Notes under the pieces: generated by a model | What the model was told of the DNA's origin: nothing | Databases searched by the model: none | Seen by the model: the letters and a program-made list of their open reading frames with translations, nothing else | Assembly (NCBI GenBank): GCA_019916065.1 | Contig: CM034239.1 | Location: 40,448,419 to 40,512,418, forward strand | Length of the DNA stretch: 64,000 nt | Source of the DNA: Vitellaria paradoxa | Taxonomy: Eukaryota; Streptophyta; Magnoliopsida; Ericales; Sapotaceae | Direction: 5' to 3' | Position numbers and translations under genes: made by a program | Shown here: one piece after another, positions 45,201 through 54,772 of the stretch | Position numbering within the stretch: position 1 is the stretch's first letter | Layout of the letters: the number at the start of each line of letters is the position of its first letter

Positions 45201-47163
45201 TACATCCCCATTGTTTTTATATCCTCATTTTTCCAAGATCACTTTGTCCTGTGATGTACATGTGTTTGTTCCAATATGCGACATCTATATCCATATTTCT
45301 TAGTAGCAATTATAATTTCAAAGTACTATAAAACATCTTCAACCAGCACAATTTTACAGTTTAAATAGCTTGTAAAGTATCAATAGATTCCAAAAGGAAG
45401 TTCAACAAAATATAGAGGATTTTCAAAAAATCAAATTTAGATTCATAAAATCTAGTTCAAAACAAGTCAACCTTACTCAAAACACAGAGACAGCTTGCAA
45501 AATGTGGATGACAATACTCTTAATGTACAATATAGATGGCAGTTGCAATTGTAGGTGAGTTTCTTCTTTCCATAGCCGGCATCCAGTCCACATCACCTTC
45601 TCTAAGACCCCCTCTCTTCTCTAAACTAGAGAGATAATAGTAAAAAACATATTTACATCAGCACCTGTACATCCTCTCTTTTTTTTAGATGATTAGCTCT
45701 CCAAATGCAGAGATACAGTATAAAATTCTTTATTGTAGGAATGGACTTATGCGGATTTTATTATCCCTGTACAGTTCCTCTATTCTGCTTGATTGTTGTG
45801 TGAACATTAATGTTTCATTAATAAACAAAATTACAAAGAAGAAATCAAGAGTAATTGAAATTCTATGGATCACAAAACTTGATACTTCACAAATGTACCC
45901 ACTTTGCAATGTGCCTGCCAAAATGCAAAACCCTAAGATGCCAGCAATTTTAGTTACTCACTAATAAGGATTGATGGATGTTAAAAAACTAAATTTGTAG
46001 GAACCATTGTTCCTGGATTATCGTCCTATGCAGGTGCCATTCCTAATAAATATTACAAAACATTCCACAAGATCATTAAAGAAAATCAATCAGCTTATCC
46101 ATGTACGAAATGTGAACCACGTCAACAATCTGAAAATGTGAAAAGAGAGAACTAATCATTCAGCAATGAACATATTTCCACTTCGCACTGTTTTTCTCCC
46201 AAATTAAAACAAACCCGCTAACAGACAAAGATTCAAAAGTGTAGTAACTGACAGCTTCTCCAAGAATTGAAATCAAAAACTTCTGCACTCCAGCCCCTTA
46301 TTCCAAGTCATTATTTGATAATGCGCAAGTTCAAAGCTCATGCAATTCAACTGGCCATGGCAGCAGCAAAAAAAAAAATAAAAAATAAAACAAAATAATA
46401 AATGAAACTTTAAACTTCAATTGACATAAAGACACACAGAAGACCAGTGAATTGTAGTTCCCTATTTGGTTTATGAGAAGATGGAAGAAGCCTCCTTTTA
46501 TCCTTAACAATCATTGACATAATGCAATTTCTTGATTTTTGAACAAACCATAACGAAATCACTCTTCAAATTTCCTTAATTTTCTTGGCAGCAAACAAAA
46601 GCGTAATAATTGAAAACTAAAACAATCACCTTAGAAACATGAGCAGTTCCAACCAAATAAACATCGCAAATGCCCCCCTCCGCCGACGATTCGCAAGAAA
46701 GCGTCATCACGCTCCGCGAGAGCTCCTCCGGCAGCACCCTCCGCTCATTACCTTCATCTCCGACATCCTCGCCTCTCTCATCGCCTCCATCCTCATCCAC
46801 AGACGAAATGCTTTTAACCAAGTTCTTGATATCATCAGGGCCAGAGTCTTGGTGGACGGGAGAGGCAGGGCGGTCTATACTGACAAAGTCCTCGGTGGTC
46901 GAATCCGACTCCGGCGGGCGTGACGTGTCGGCGTCCATTGCCGTCGAGGGCGGATCAGGTCTGCGGCTTCCGGAGGCGGCGGTAAAGACGGCGCGCTTAT
47001 AACTATTGGCGTTTGAGAATTGCCTGTGTGTAGACTTTGTTTTGGTGGAGGCGGTGGAGACACCGGCGAGAGATCTGGGCGTTGAACAGCGACGGAGAGC
47101 GACGATATATGGGCGTGACTCGAGCGAGTTGACCAGAGTGAAAGAACGAGTCAGGCGATTCAT
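36231..47163 (-). CDS. TraB-family protein, nine exons, tail-anchored
   Basis: Minus-strand exons: 47163-46630, 44297-44250, 44101-44042, 40653-40570, 40406-40302, 39413-39300, 39172-39072, 36792-36681, 36365-36231. Frame is kept, giving 430 residues. The first 75 residues are Arg/Ser-rich and lack acids at the start, like an organelle-targeting or disordered leader; Met76 is an alternative start. Family motifs: YLVGTAHVS (169-177), VVFLELCPSR, FPGSEFRVA, GGRVILGDRP, MPLWHKIK, VVAVVGKGHLQGI. A single membrane segment at about 407-426 is followed by SSKK, a tail-anchor layout. Plant TraB proteins have been linked to mitochondria and ER contact sites; biochemical activity is unsettled. Intron 4 uses a GC donor (AAG|GCATGA). 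Introns 1, 3 and 7 exceed 2 kb and hold transposon remnants. Confidence 0.93.
36854..37126. mobile_element. MITE-like element in TraB intron 7
   Basis: Starts GGCTGTTTGG and ends CCAAATGCCCCC, inverted copies of each other. It is flanked by TAAGAG-like words on both sides (AATAAGAG left, CTTAAGAG right), compatible with an imperfect 8 bp hAT-type target duplication. The body (CGTTCGAACAG, AAAGTTGATAGAAAGTTGAC) matches the element at 51150-51446. Confidence 0.6.
37540..37990 (+). mobile_element. LTR-retrotransposon LTR remnant in TraB intron 7
   Basis: The text AGTTTCTTCCTTTTG..TGTAATTC, then GATAATAGAAAATCTAG, then TACCGTAGATGTAGGCAAA resembles the R/U5 part of plant Copia LTRs. An internal block of about 115 bp is duplicated (about 37768-37875 and 37876-37980, both with GTAGGCAAATTTGTCAAA). 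Ends and target duplication were not found. Confidence 0.45.
38346..38683. mobile_element. MITE-like element in TraB intron 7
   Basis: Left end GGGAGCATTTGGCA and right end GCCTCCAAATGCCCCC are inverted copies. The body repeats TTGCTAAAAATTGCTAAAAG words. It has the same family design as the element at 11169-11507. Confidence 0.6.
41376..41660. mobile_element. Solo LTR with 5 bp target duplication in TraB intron 3
   Basis: A 275 bp body at 41381-41655 begins TGATGGAACATCA and ends TTTCACATCA, so it has TG..CA ends with the inverted pair TGATG/CATCA. It is flanked by CAAAC at 41376-41380 and 41656-41660. Length, ends and 5 bp duplication fit a short Copia-type LTR left by recombination between the two LTRs. 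No internal domain remains. Confidence 0.75.
43487..43540 (-). mobile_element. Au-like SINE 3' fragment in TraB intron 3
   Basis: GGGCAACCTAGTGCATAAGG, then CTCCCACATTGCAAGG and GGAAAGGTCAGATGTA match the tail part of the Au-like SINE at 63012-63220. The rest is missing. Confidence 0.55.
44423..44945. repeat. Inverted-repeat element rich in TTGACC/GGTCAA
   Basis: The left 100 bases hold GGTCAAGTTGACCTTGACCC and related words. The right 130 bases (44815-44945) hold GGTCAATAGGTCAAGGTCAGG and GTCAAGTCAACCC in inverse arrangement. The AT-rich centre contains a 55 bp tandem duplication (about 44700-44800). It looks like a non-autonomous DNA transposon in TraB intron 1. The class is not known to me. 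Confidence 0.5.
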
Positions 47164-47429
47164 TTACACGCAACTAGCTCTGTTTGGACTTGAGAGTTTC
47201 GCCTTTACTTACGTGTGCGCGGATGTTGTGCCCGTAGGTGCACCTTGGTATGCCACGTGTCTCCTGTCAGTAATTGCTGTCGTCACCATCCGGCCACTGG
47301 GGCATTCCTCCTTTTCCATTCCATCGTATATTTTATTATTTCATTACGTCTAGTTTTTATGAAGAAAATACGTTTTTATTTATTATTTTTTATACAAATT
47401 TTTTTTTCCCCTCAAACTCAAGCTATTCA

Positions 47430-47570
47430 GGGGCGTTTGGAGTCAAAAAAATAAAAAAAGATAGGATTGATGTGATATAAATAATAGGTGGTAAAATATG
47501 ATTTGAAAGATTTGAAAATTTTGTAATTTTTTAAAATCTTTTTAATATTTTTTTTGCTCCAAACGAGCCC
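47430..47570. mobile_element. MITE-like element upstream of the TraB gene
   Basis: Left end GGGGCGTTTGGAGTC and right end GCTCCAAACGAGCCC are inverted copies around an AT-rich core of about 110 bp. It lies about 270 bases before the TraB start codon, so it sits in or near that promoter. Confidence 0.65.
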
Positions 47571-48520
47571 TCAAACTAACTGATATGCACATTCACTAAT
47601 TTTACATGCAAGATAAACAAATGAAACACCTTATTTTTCCTAAAGAATTTATGACAATATTTTTATTATCATTATAAATCTTAATATAAAAGGAAGTTTG
47701 TTGATGAATAATGATATTTATATATTATATTTATATATAAAACGATTAAACTAATTTTTGAATTGTTATTTTATATTTTTTAATTGGATAAATAAATATC
47801 ATTACAATATTTTTTATTAATTTAGAATAATATACAATTATCAGTACACGTGTTATAAATTTTTTATTCTAACATTAATTAAAAAATGAATTCATTTTAC
47901 TTACATCCTATTGTTTTGACTCTGCACACCTAAATTCCACAGATTTTATAAATGTACACCTCTTCTATTAGATTTTTAATTAAAAAACTAATTTATGACT
48001 AATTTAATATTATGAAATTATGTTCATACCGTTAGTATTAATAAAAATATTTTTGCTATGGTATGGTGTATCTTTTTTACATAAAAATTATATTATAATT
48101 AATTTATTAAATTTCGTTGTGAATCTTTTTCGTATTAATACTTTAAATTATTATGATTTGCATTAGTATTTTAAATTTATATTATATATAAATAAACAAT
48201 TATACATAATAAATTATTATTAATTTTTTTATTTATAAACTAGTAAACTAAACATTGAAATATAAATTACACTATAATTTAATTATTAAACTTTGTTGGT
48301 GAACCTTTTTTATATTAGCACATTAAATTATTATACTTCATATTAATATTTTAAATTTATACTATCTATAAATTAGTAATTATACATATATATAAATGAT
48401 CATTACTTTTTTCTATTAATAATCTAATAAACTAAACAAGGAAGAGAGAAAATTTTAATTTCTCATTTTATTCCATTTTCTTTTCGTTATCATCAAACAA
48501 TAACCGATGAATTAACTTTA
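47571..48520. other. Very AT-rich intergenic stretch
   Basis: No gene is seen. The segment has two related blocks (AATTAATTTATTAAATTTCGTTGTGAA near 48098 and a similar one near 48275, each followed by TTTTTxxTATTA and AAATTATTAT), that is, a degenerate repeat with a period of about 180 bp. Confidence 0.45.
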
Positions 48521-50560
48521 CTTTCAAATTTTTTTTCATGCATTTTTTTACGGAAAATTGTATCCAAGTCATACTTGGTAATCTTTTAAAGTTATTAGTC
48601 ACACTCAAAAAAAGTATTGCTTTTAAGTCACATTAATGTGAAAAGTTTTGTATTTAAGTCATACTTTTGAGTGGATCCCACGAGTTTGTTTTGAATATAA
48701 TTTATAATATGACTTAAATGCTCTTTTTCTATAATTAACTGAGATGGAGTTGCCGAAAATCACGTTTTCCGTTTTTGTTTCATTCCTTATCAATTGCGTG
48801 AACATATAGTGAGATAAAAATCTGTTAAAGGATTATATACGAAGGAATACACACGGATTACGCGAGTTTGTGCTGTGAGATTAATGTCGATCGAATGAAT
48901 ATATACAGATTTGGATTACGTATTTAAACATATGACTGCGGTACTGTTTTTTTTAGGATGCATGCTCGTTCAAAAACAGTACGGCGTTCAAAAACAGTAC
49001 CGCATGACTCTATCATACAAACATCATATGTAAATACAAAAAATAGTTCACATATCAAACGAATAATCGACAGTACCGCATGTATGACAGTATCACATGT
49101 CTGCGGTACTGTTTTTTTTAGGATGCATGCTCGTTCAAAAACAGTACCGCACGACTCTATCATGCAAACATCACATGTAAACACAAAAATAGTTCACATA
49201 TCAAACGAATGACCGACAGTACCGCATGTGTGACAGTACCGCATGTGTCTGCGGTACTGTTTTTTTCAGGATGCAAGCTCGTTCAAAAACAGTACCGCAT
49301 GACTCTATCATGCAAACATCACATGTAAACACAAAAATAGTTCACATATCAAACGAATAACCGACAGTATCGCATGTGTGACAGTACCACATGTCTGCGG
49401 TACTATTTTTTTTAGGATGCATGCTCGTTCAAAAACAGTACCGCATAACTATATCATGCAAACATCACATGTAAACACAAAAATAGTTCGCATATCAAAC
49501 GAATAACCGACAGTACCGCATGTGTGACAGTACCACATGTCTGCGGTACTGTTTTTTTTAGGATGCATGCTCGTTCAAAAACAGTACCGCACGACTCTAT
49601 CATGCAAACATCACATGTAAACACAAAAATAGTTCACATATCAAACGAATGACCGACAGTACCGCATGTGTGACAGTACCACATGTCTGCGGTACTGTTT
49701 TTTTTAGGATGCATGCTCGTTCAAAAACAGTACAGCACGACTCTATCATGCAAACATCACATGTAAACACAAAAATAGTTCACATATCAAACGAATGACC
49801 GACAGTACCGCATGTGTGACAGTACCACATGTCTGCGGTACTGTTTTTTTTAGGATGCATGCTCGTTCAAAAACAGTACCGCACGACTCTATCATGCAAA
49901 CATCACATGTAAACACAAAAATAGTTCACATATCAAACGAATGACCGACAGTACCGCATGTGTGACAGTACCACTTGTCTGCGGTACTGTTTTTTTTAGG
50001 ATGCATGCTCGTTAAAAAACAGTACCGCATGACTATATTATGCAAAGAATGGTGCTGTTTTAATGAGGTACTGTTTTTTTATACAGTACTGTTTTATTAT
50101 GTGGTACTGTTTTATTATGTGGTACTGTTTTTATGCGGTACTGTTTTTATGCGATAATGTTTTATTATGTGGTATTATTTTTTATGCGGTATTGTTTTAT
50201 TATGTGGTACTGTTTTCCTTAATAGTTTTGATTTTGTTTCCAAAAATCAGTTTTGCTTATTTTGTAAAGAAGATGGAAAGTCGCGGAATTAGGTTTTTCT
50301 CAAACAGTTTTGATTTTGTTTCCAAAAATCAGTTTTACTTACTTTATAAAGAAGATGGAAAGTCACGGAAGTTATGAGTAAAGTGTGCACTATTTTCGGA
50401 TAAAACTGGCAGTTTTGAAATGTAGTGAAAAACGCGTGATATCCTTTTTGGTCTTTTTGTTGCAAGTGTGACCTATTCACAAATAAGATTTTTGGGTATG
50501 ACTTAAATGTTTATAAGTTCATAAATAGTGACCGGCCTCCAAAAATCCCCTTTTTTTATA
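48521..50560. mobile_element. Putative non-autonomous MULE-like element
   Basis: The right end, read inward on minus, is GGGGATTTTTGGAGG, then CCGGTCACTATTTATG and TTTAAGTCATACCC. The left end has CGGAAAATTGTATCCAAGTC and ATACTTGG, then AGTTATTAGTCACACT. The shared AAGTCATAC..TCACACT order in opposite orientation gives long imperfect terminal inverted repeats. Inside lie the 146 bp tandem array and an 82 bp tandem duplication (50224-50287, 50306-50369). No transposase is visible. Ends and the expected 9 bp target duplication were not fixed. Confidence 0.4.
48936..50045. repeat. Tandem array of 146 bp hairpin-forming repeats
   Basis: Units start with CTGCGGTACTG at 48936, 49101, 49249, 49395, 49541, 49687, 49833 and 49979. 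The last is partial, the first is lengthened by a local duplication, and the typical period is 146 bp. Each unit contains GCGGTACTGTTTTT and AAAAACAGTACCGC about 20 bases apart, a 14 bp stem. The junction between units holds CAGTACCGCA..TGCGGTACTG, a second palindrome. After the array a shorter GGTACTGTTTTATTATGT repeat runs to about 50215. Near identity of units 3-7 indicates recent amplification. Confidence 0.93.
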
Positions 50561-51149
50561 TTAATAGTAAGGGTATAAATGTAATTAAAATACTAAATTG
50601 GTCAAATGTTACTTTTTGGATGAAATATCTAAAAAAATAGGTCTAAATGAATGTAATACAGAACCCAAGGATTTAGATACACATTTATGAACCTATGAGA
50701 TTTCTATACACAAAGTCAAAATCTTAAATGGTGTAAGTGAAATAAACCAATAAAAACAAAACTTTAATAACATGATTTGCCTAATTTTTATTATATTTTT
50801 AATTACTTAGCACCCAATAATTTGATCATGAACTTATTAATTGAGATAAAAGATAATATTATGTCTAATAAAATTATATTAAGGTGCTTTTGGCAATCTA
50901 ATCTTTAATTTAAATGGCTTTTAATGATCATTATTTTTAAATTTCAAAAGCATATACCTTCCTTACCAAAGTATACTAGGAAGAAATCAAGAAAAGAATT
51001 AATCATGGAAATTTCTTTAACCAAGATATATACTTTTATTCCCATAACTTTTTTAACTTCCCTTTACATCAAAAAAATAATAAAAAAAATTATGTTATTT
51101 GCACAAAATTTAAATTTATGTTGTTATTTATTCAAAATTCCTATATTTA

Positions 51150-51446
51150 GGGGGTGTTTGGTGTTAAAAAAATTGATGTGTTAGACACTTTTTAGAGTTT
51201 AATTAGCACAGCTCAAAAATCATGACCAAGCTCGTTTGAAGATAGTCTCGTCTGCTTGTTCAAACGGTTTTGATCATAAAAGTTAGTAGAAAGTCAACAA
51301 AAGGTTGACCAAAGTTTGTAAATTTTGATAAAAATTTATAAAGTTTAGAGTTTCCAAATAAATGCACGGAAGATGAAAATAAAAATGAACAAAAATTAAT
51401 AAAAGTTTGTAAAAATTAGCAAATGTTAGGGTGCCAATTGCCCCCC
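51150..51446. mobile_element. MITE-like element
   Basis: Left end GGGGGTGTTTGG and right end CCAATTGCCCCCC are inverted copies. The body with TTCAAACGGTTTTGATC and AAAGTTAGTAGAAAGTCAAC is shared with the element at 36854-37126. Confidence 0.6.
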
Positions 51447-51549
51447 TTATTGTTATTAATTTCTATCAAACATGTTATATTTTAAAATTTATATGCATTA
51501 TAATTTAATTAATAAATTAACATCTATTTACACAAAACATTTATTATGA

Positions 51550-51884
51550 GCCTGTTTGGTAACTCGAAATTATCAAAACTTATAAAAAGTTACATACTTT
51601 TATCAACTTTTATCATTTTTCATTTTCCGTGTTTTTAATTTCAAAATTTAAAATTTGCAAAATTTTTACAAAAAAACTGCAAAAAACTACCTACTTTTTA
51701 AACTTTTTTTAACTTTTGTCAGTTTTTTAATACGATTTATGACAAAATCTGTTGGAACGGGTTGTTTTTTATTGTTCCAACATATTTTTTGGGTGAATTT
51801 TAGTTGATTTTTCAGATATCAAAAAGTGACTGACACAACTCACTTTTTTCTAACTTTTTGTACTATCAGTCATCCAAACACTAT
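51550..51884. mobile_element. MITE-like element
   Basis: Starts GCCTGTTTGG and ends CATCCAAACACTATTG. The core is AT-rich and includes a GTTGGAACGGGTTG word also found in the element at 53030-53384 (GTTGGAACGG). Membership in the same broad family is inferred. Confidence 0.45.
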
Positions 51885-52130
51885 TGAACTAAAAGTACAA
51901 TATATGATTATCATTAAGGCGAACTCATAAATTTGTAATTAGTAAGGTAAACTTACATTTTTAAGGTACATAAGAGTAAAATTAAAATATAGTGAGAGCA
52001 AAACTTTAACAATAATGAAAAAAGTATAATTTATATGAAAATAACAAAATTAATAAATTTTAGTATACTTTTTTAAATCGGTGAGAATAATTACTCCCAC
52101 TGAGCTTTTATGGAATCTCTCCAAAAGGTG

Positions 52131-52640
52131 AACGGAAAGTAATAAGGCATACCACGTAGGACGAGGGTAAAGGAGGGGAGGAGAAAGAAACTACATGTTT
52201 TTTTGTTTTTTTATTTACTTGCTTTTAATGGAAATTTTTATTATTATTGATTTTTTTTCTGCATGAGTGTGTAGAGAGAGAAAAAGTTAGAAAAGAAAAT
52301 GACTGTTGAGTTTTTTTTTTATTTTTTGACTCGCTTTAATGCAAGTTTTTATTATTATTGATTTTGTTTAAATATAAAATTCAAATTTTGTAAAAAAAGA
52401 GAAAGGTAAATAGAGAGTAATAAGGCATGTCATATAGAATGAGGGTTAAGGAGAGGAAGAAAAAAAACTACCTGATTTTTTTTTACTTGCTTTTAATGGA
52501 AGCTTTTATTATTATTGATTTTTTTCGGGGGAGTGTGTAGAGAGAGAAAGTTAGAGAAGAAAATGACCGTTGAGTTTTTTTTTTTTTTAGATTTTTTTAC
52601 TTACTTTTAATGCAAGCTTTTGATTATTATTAATTTTGTT
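52131..52640. repeat. Tandem duplication of about 285 bp
   Basis: Two similar blocks start near 52137 and 52421 (AGTAATAAGGCAT, then GAGGGT(A)AAGGAG). They share, in order, TTGCTTTTAATGGAA, GTGTGTAGAGAGAGAAA, AAAATGAC(T/C)GTTGAG and TTTTAATGCAAG. Copies differ at several sites, so the duplication is not fresh. No gene is seen. Confidence 0.75.
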
Positions 52641-53029
52641 TTTGAATTTAGTTCTCTATATAATGGTCCTCTTTACTGTCACTTTAGGGAACCTTGCATT
52701 TATTAGATTAGTTTTTTTAGATATCATCGATCTTCTATGGAGTACTTCTTTTCTTAGAATTTTTAGTGCTCTTGAGATTTTGATGAGTTTTAAGCTTTAT
52801 GTGGAGAAGACTTGCATATATTATGAAGGTTCAAGTTTTTTTATTTTATTTTATTATAATTCAATTATTGTTTTTATTTCAAGCATGAATAGCTCAATTC
52901 TAATCCTTGCTTTGGTTCTTGCAGTGCAATGGGGGTAAATGAGTTTATATTCTCTCATTCATGTTTTTCTTCTCCAAACAATTTTCAACGTTAGAAAAAA
53001 TGATCTTGATTTTGAATTATAAAAATTTA

Positions 53030-53384
53030 GGGTGCGTTTGTGGAGTCCCAACCAAATTCAAAAGTTTCTAAAAGTGTATTTTGAAATTATTGTGTAATGA
53101 TTGTTAAATGTTTTATTTGATTAGATATAAAATTGTTAAAAAGTATATAAAGTGACACGTGTCAAAATTTTAGTGGAAGATTTTGAAAATTTTTGAAGTT
53201 TTGTGTATTTTTTTTGTACACGTGTTAGATCACTTTTTTTTTTTGAATTTTGGCAAAATCTGTTGGAACGGACCAAAATGATGTGTTCCAACGGTATTTC
53301 AAATTTGTTGGCAAATGTGTCAGCGGCAGACCGTGTCAGCTTTTGGGTTTTTTTGAGTTTTTTTGAGGCTCCAAACAAAGCCTT
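53030..53384. mobile_element. MITE-like element
   Basis: Left end AGGGTGCGTTTGTGGAGTC and right end GGCTCCAAACAAAGCCTT are imperfect inverted repeats around an AT-rich core of about 320 bp. No transposase is present. Confidence 0.55.
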
Positions 53385-54500
53385 AATTTGTTTGGAGAGT
53401 ACCATTACCAAGCATATATAACTTTACAAATTATATAATCATTAATATTATTTATATATTTTTTTATTGTGTAATTATTTTTATTATGAATGTTTCTCTT
53501 AATTGTTCTTGTGTTAAAAAAGAAAATTTTATGGCAATTAAAATGATTCAGTTGTACTTGATATATACTCCTAATTTTTTTTTTGTCATTTGTAGTTGTT
53601 TTATTTTTATTATTTTATGATATTTAATTATTTTTATTTATGTTGTTTTTTTTAGACTATTTTATTTATGTGGTTAAAAGTTGAAGATTGTGACTTATTA
53701 TGTTTTTTATCATGTTTGAAATTCTAAGTGAACCAGCAATTATACTGTGCTATTTGAATATATCCCAAAAAAAAAAAAATTCTATTTCCGTTTTATATTT
53801 TTATTATTATTATCATACGAAATTATTTTTATCCTCAATATTAAAAGTTTAAGATTGTGACTCAATAACAAAAAATAAGTTTTTATTTTATTTATTGTTA
53901 TTGTTATTTTATGCAAATTTAACTGTAATGAATATTCATATATTTTTTATTTTTAAACTAAAAAATAGGTATAAAAATTATTATATTAATAAAAATGAAC
54001 AAAAACAATTTAAATATAATTATCATGAAATTTAATTTCACTAATGAAATTGACAAATCATCAGAAAAAATTAAAAAATTAACTAGAAAGAGATTATAAA
54101 GTAGAAAAAATAATAATGAGAAAATGATAGAAATTGTGAAGAGCGTTACTATTTTCTTTAAAAAAATAAATAAAAAAATAATTTATATTATTTCATCATG
54201 AAAATAGAAAATAAAAAATATGATAAAAAACTCTAAACAATAAATTTAAAAACTAAAAACTCTATTTTAATAAACTCAAAACTTAAAATTTTAAAAATAT
54301 AAATTTTATTATTCAGGTATATCTAGTGTAAAAATCAGTTTAAAAATTTATTAAATTTTTAATTTTTTTATAATAAAAGAAAAAGAGAGAGAAAGAAAAC
54401 AACTAGAAAATAGGATTTTTTTTCCAACTTATTTTTTGTTTCTTTTTTTTTTCCCCACTAATTTTAAAAATCAATCATTATTTATGCAATTTTCTTTTTA
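53385..54500. other. AT-rich intergenic stretch before the CCCH gene
   Basis: No gene is seen. GC content rises sharply from about 54510, which probably marks the start of the CCCH transcript leader (54510-54772). Confidence 0.5.
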
Positions 54501-54772
54501 ACTTTAGAAGCGAGTCCGGAGTCGATCAAGCGCTCCACTCATCAATCCCTTGAAAGGTAGGGTTTCCGCGCTCGCATTTCAACGCACGACCGTCTGATCT
54601 ACTCGAGCTCACAATTTAGGGCTGATTTCTATCGGAGTTCTCCATCGCATCGCATTGCAATACCCAGAGATTCTCTTTCATGGTCCCAGCGTGGATTGAT
54701 TTCGCATACTCGGTGCAATTTCTTTGATTAGTTTAACTTCGGCAATTATATATACACACATATATACCGAGG

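Noticed and set aside
46639..47353. Several + strand open frames opposite the TraB first exon
   Set aside because: They are antisense shadows of a GC-rich exon. The minus strand has the TraB motif and correct splice sites.
48924..49212. Open frames across the 146 bp array
   Set aside because: They are repeats translated in both directions and are interrupted from unit to unit.
48936..50045. Array considered as CRISPR-like
   Set aside because: Repeats are contiguous 146 bp units without unique spacers, in a plant nuclear setting.
52636..52938. 100-codon hydrophobic open frame
   Set aside because: Composition reflects T-rich DNA. It has no family motif and starts inside a tandem duplication.
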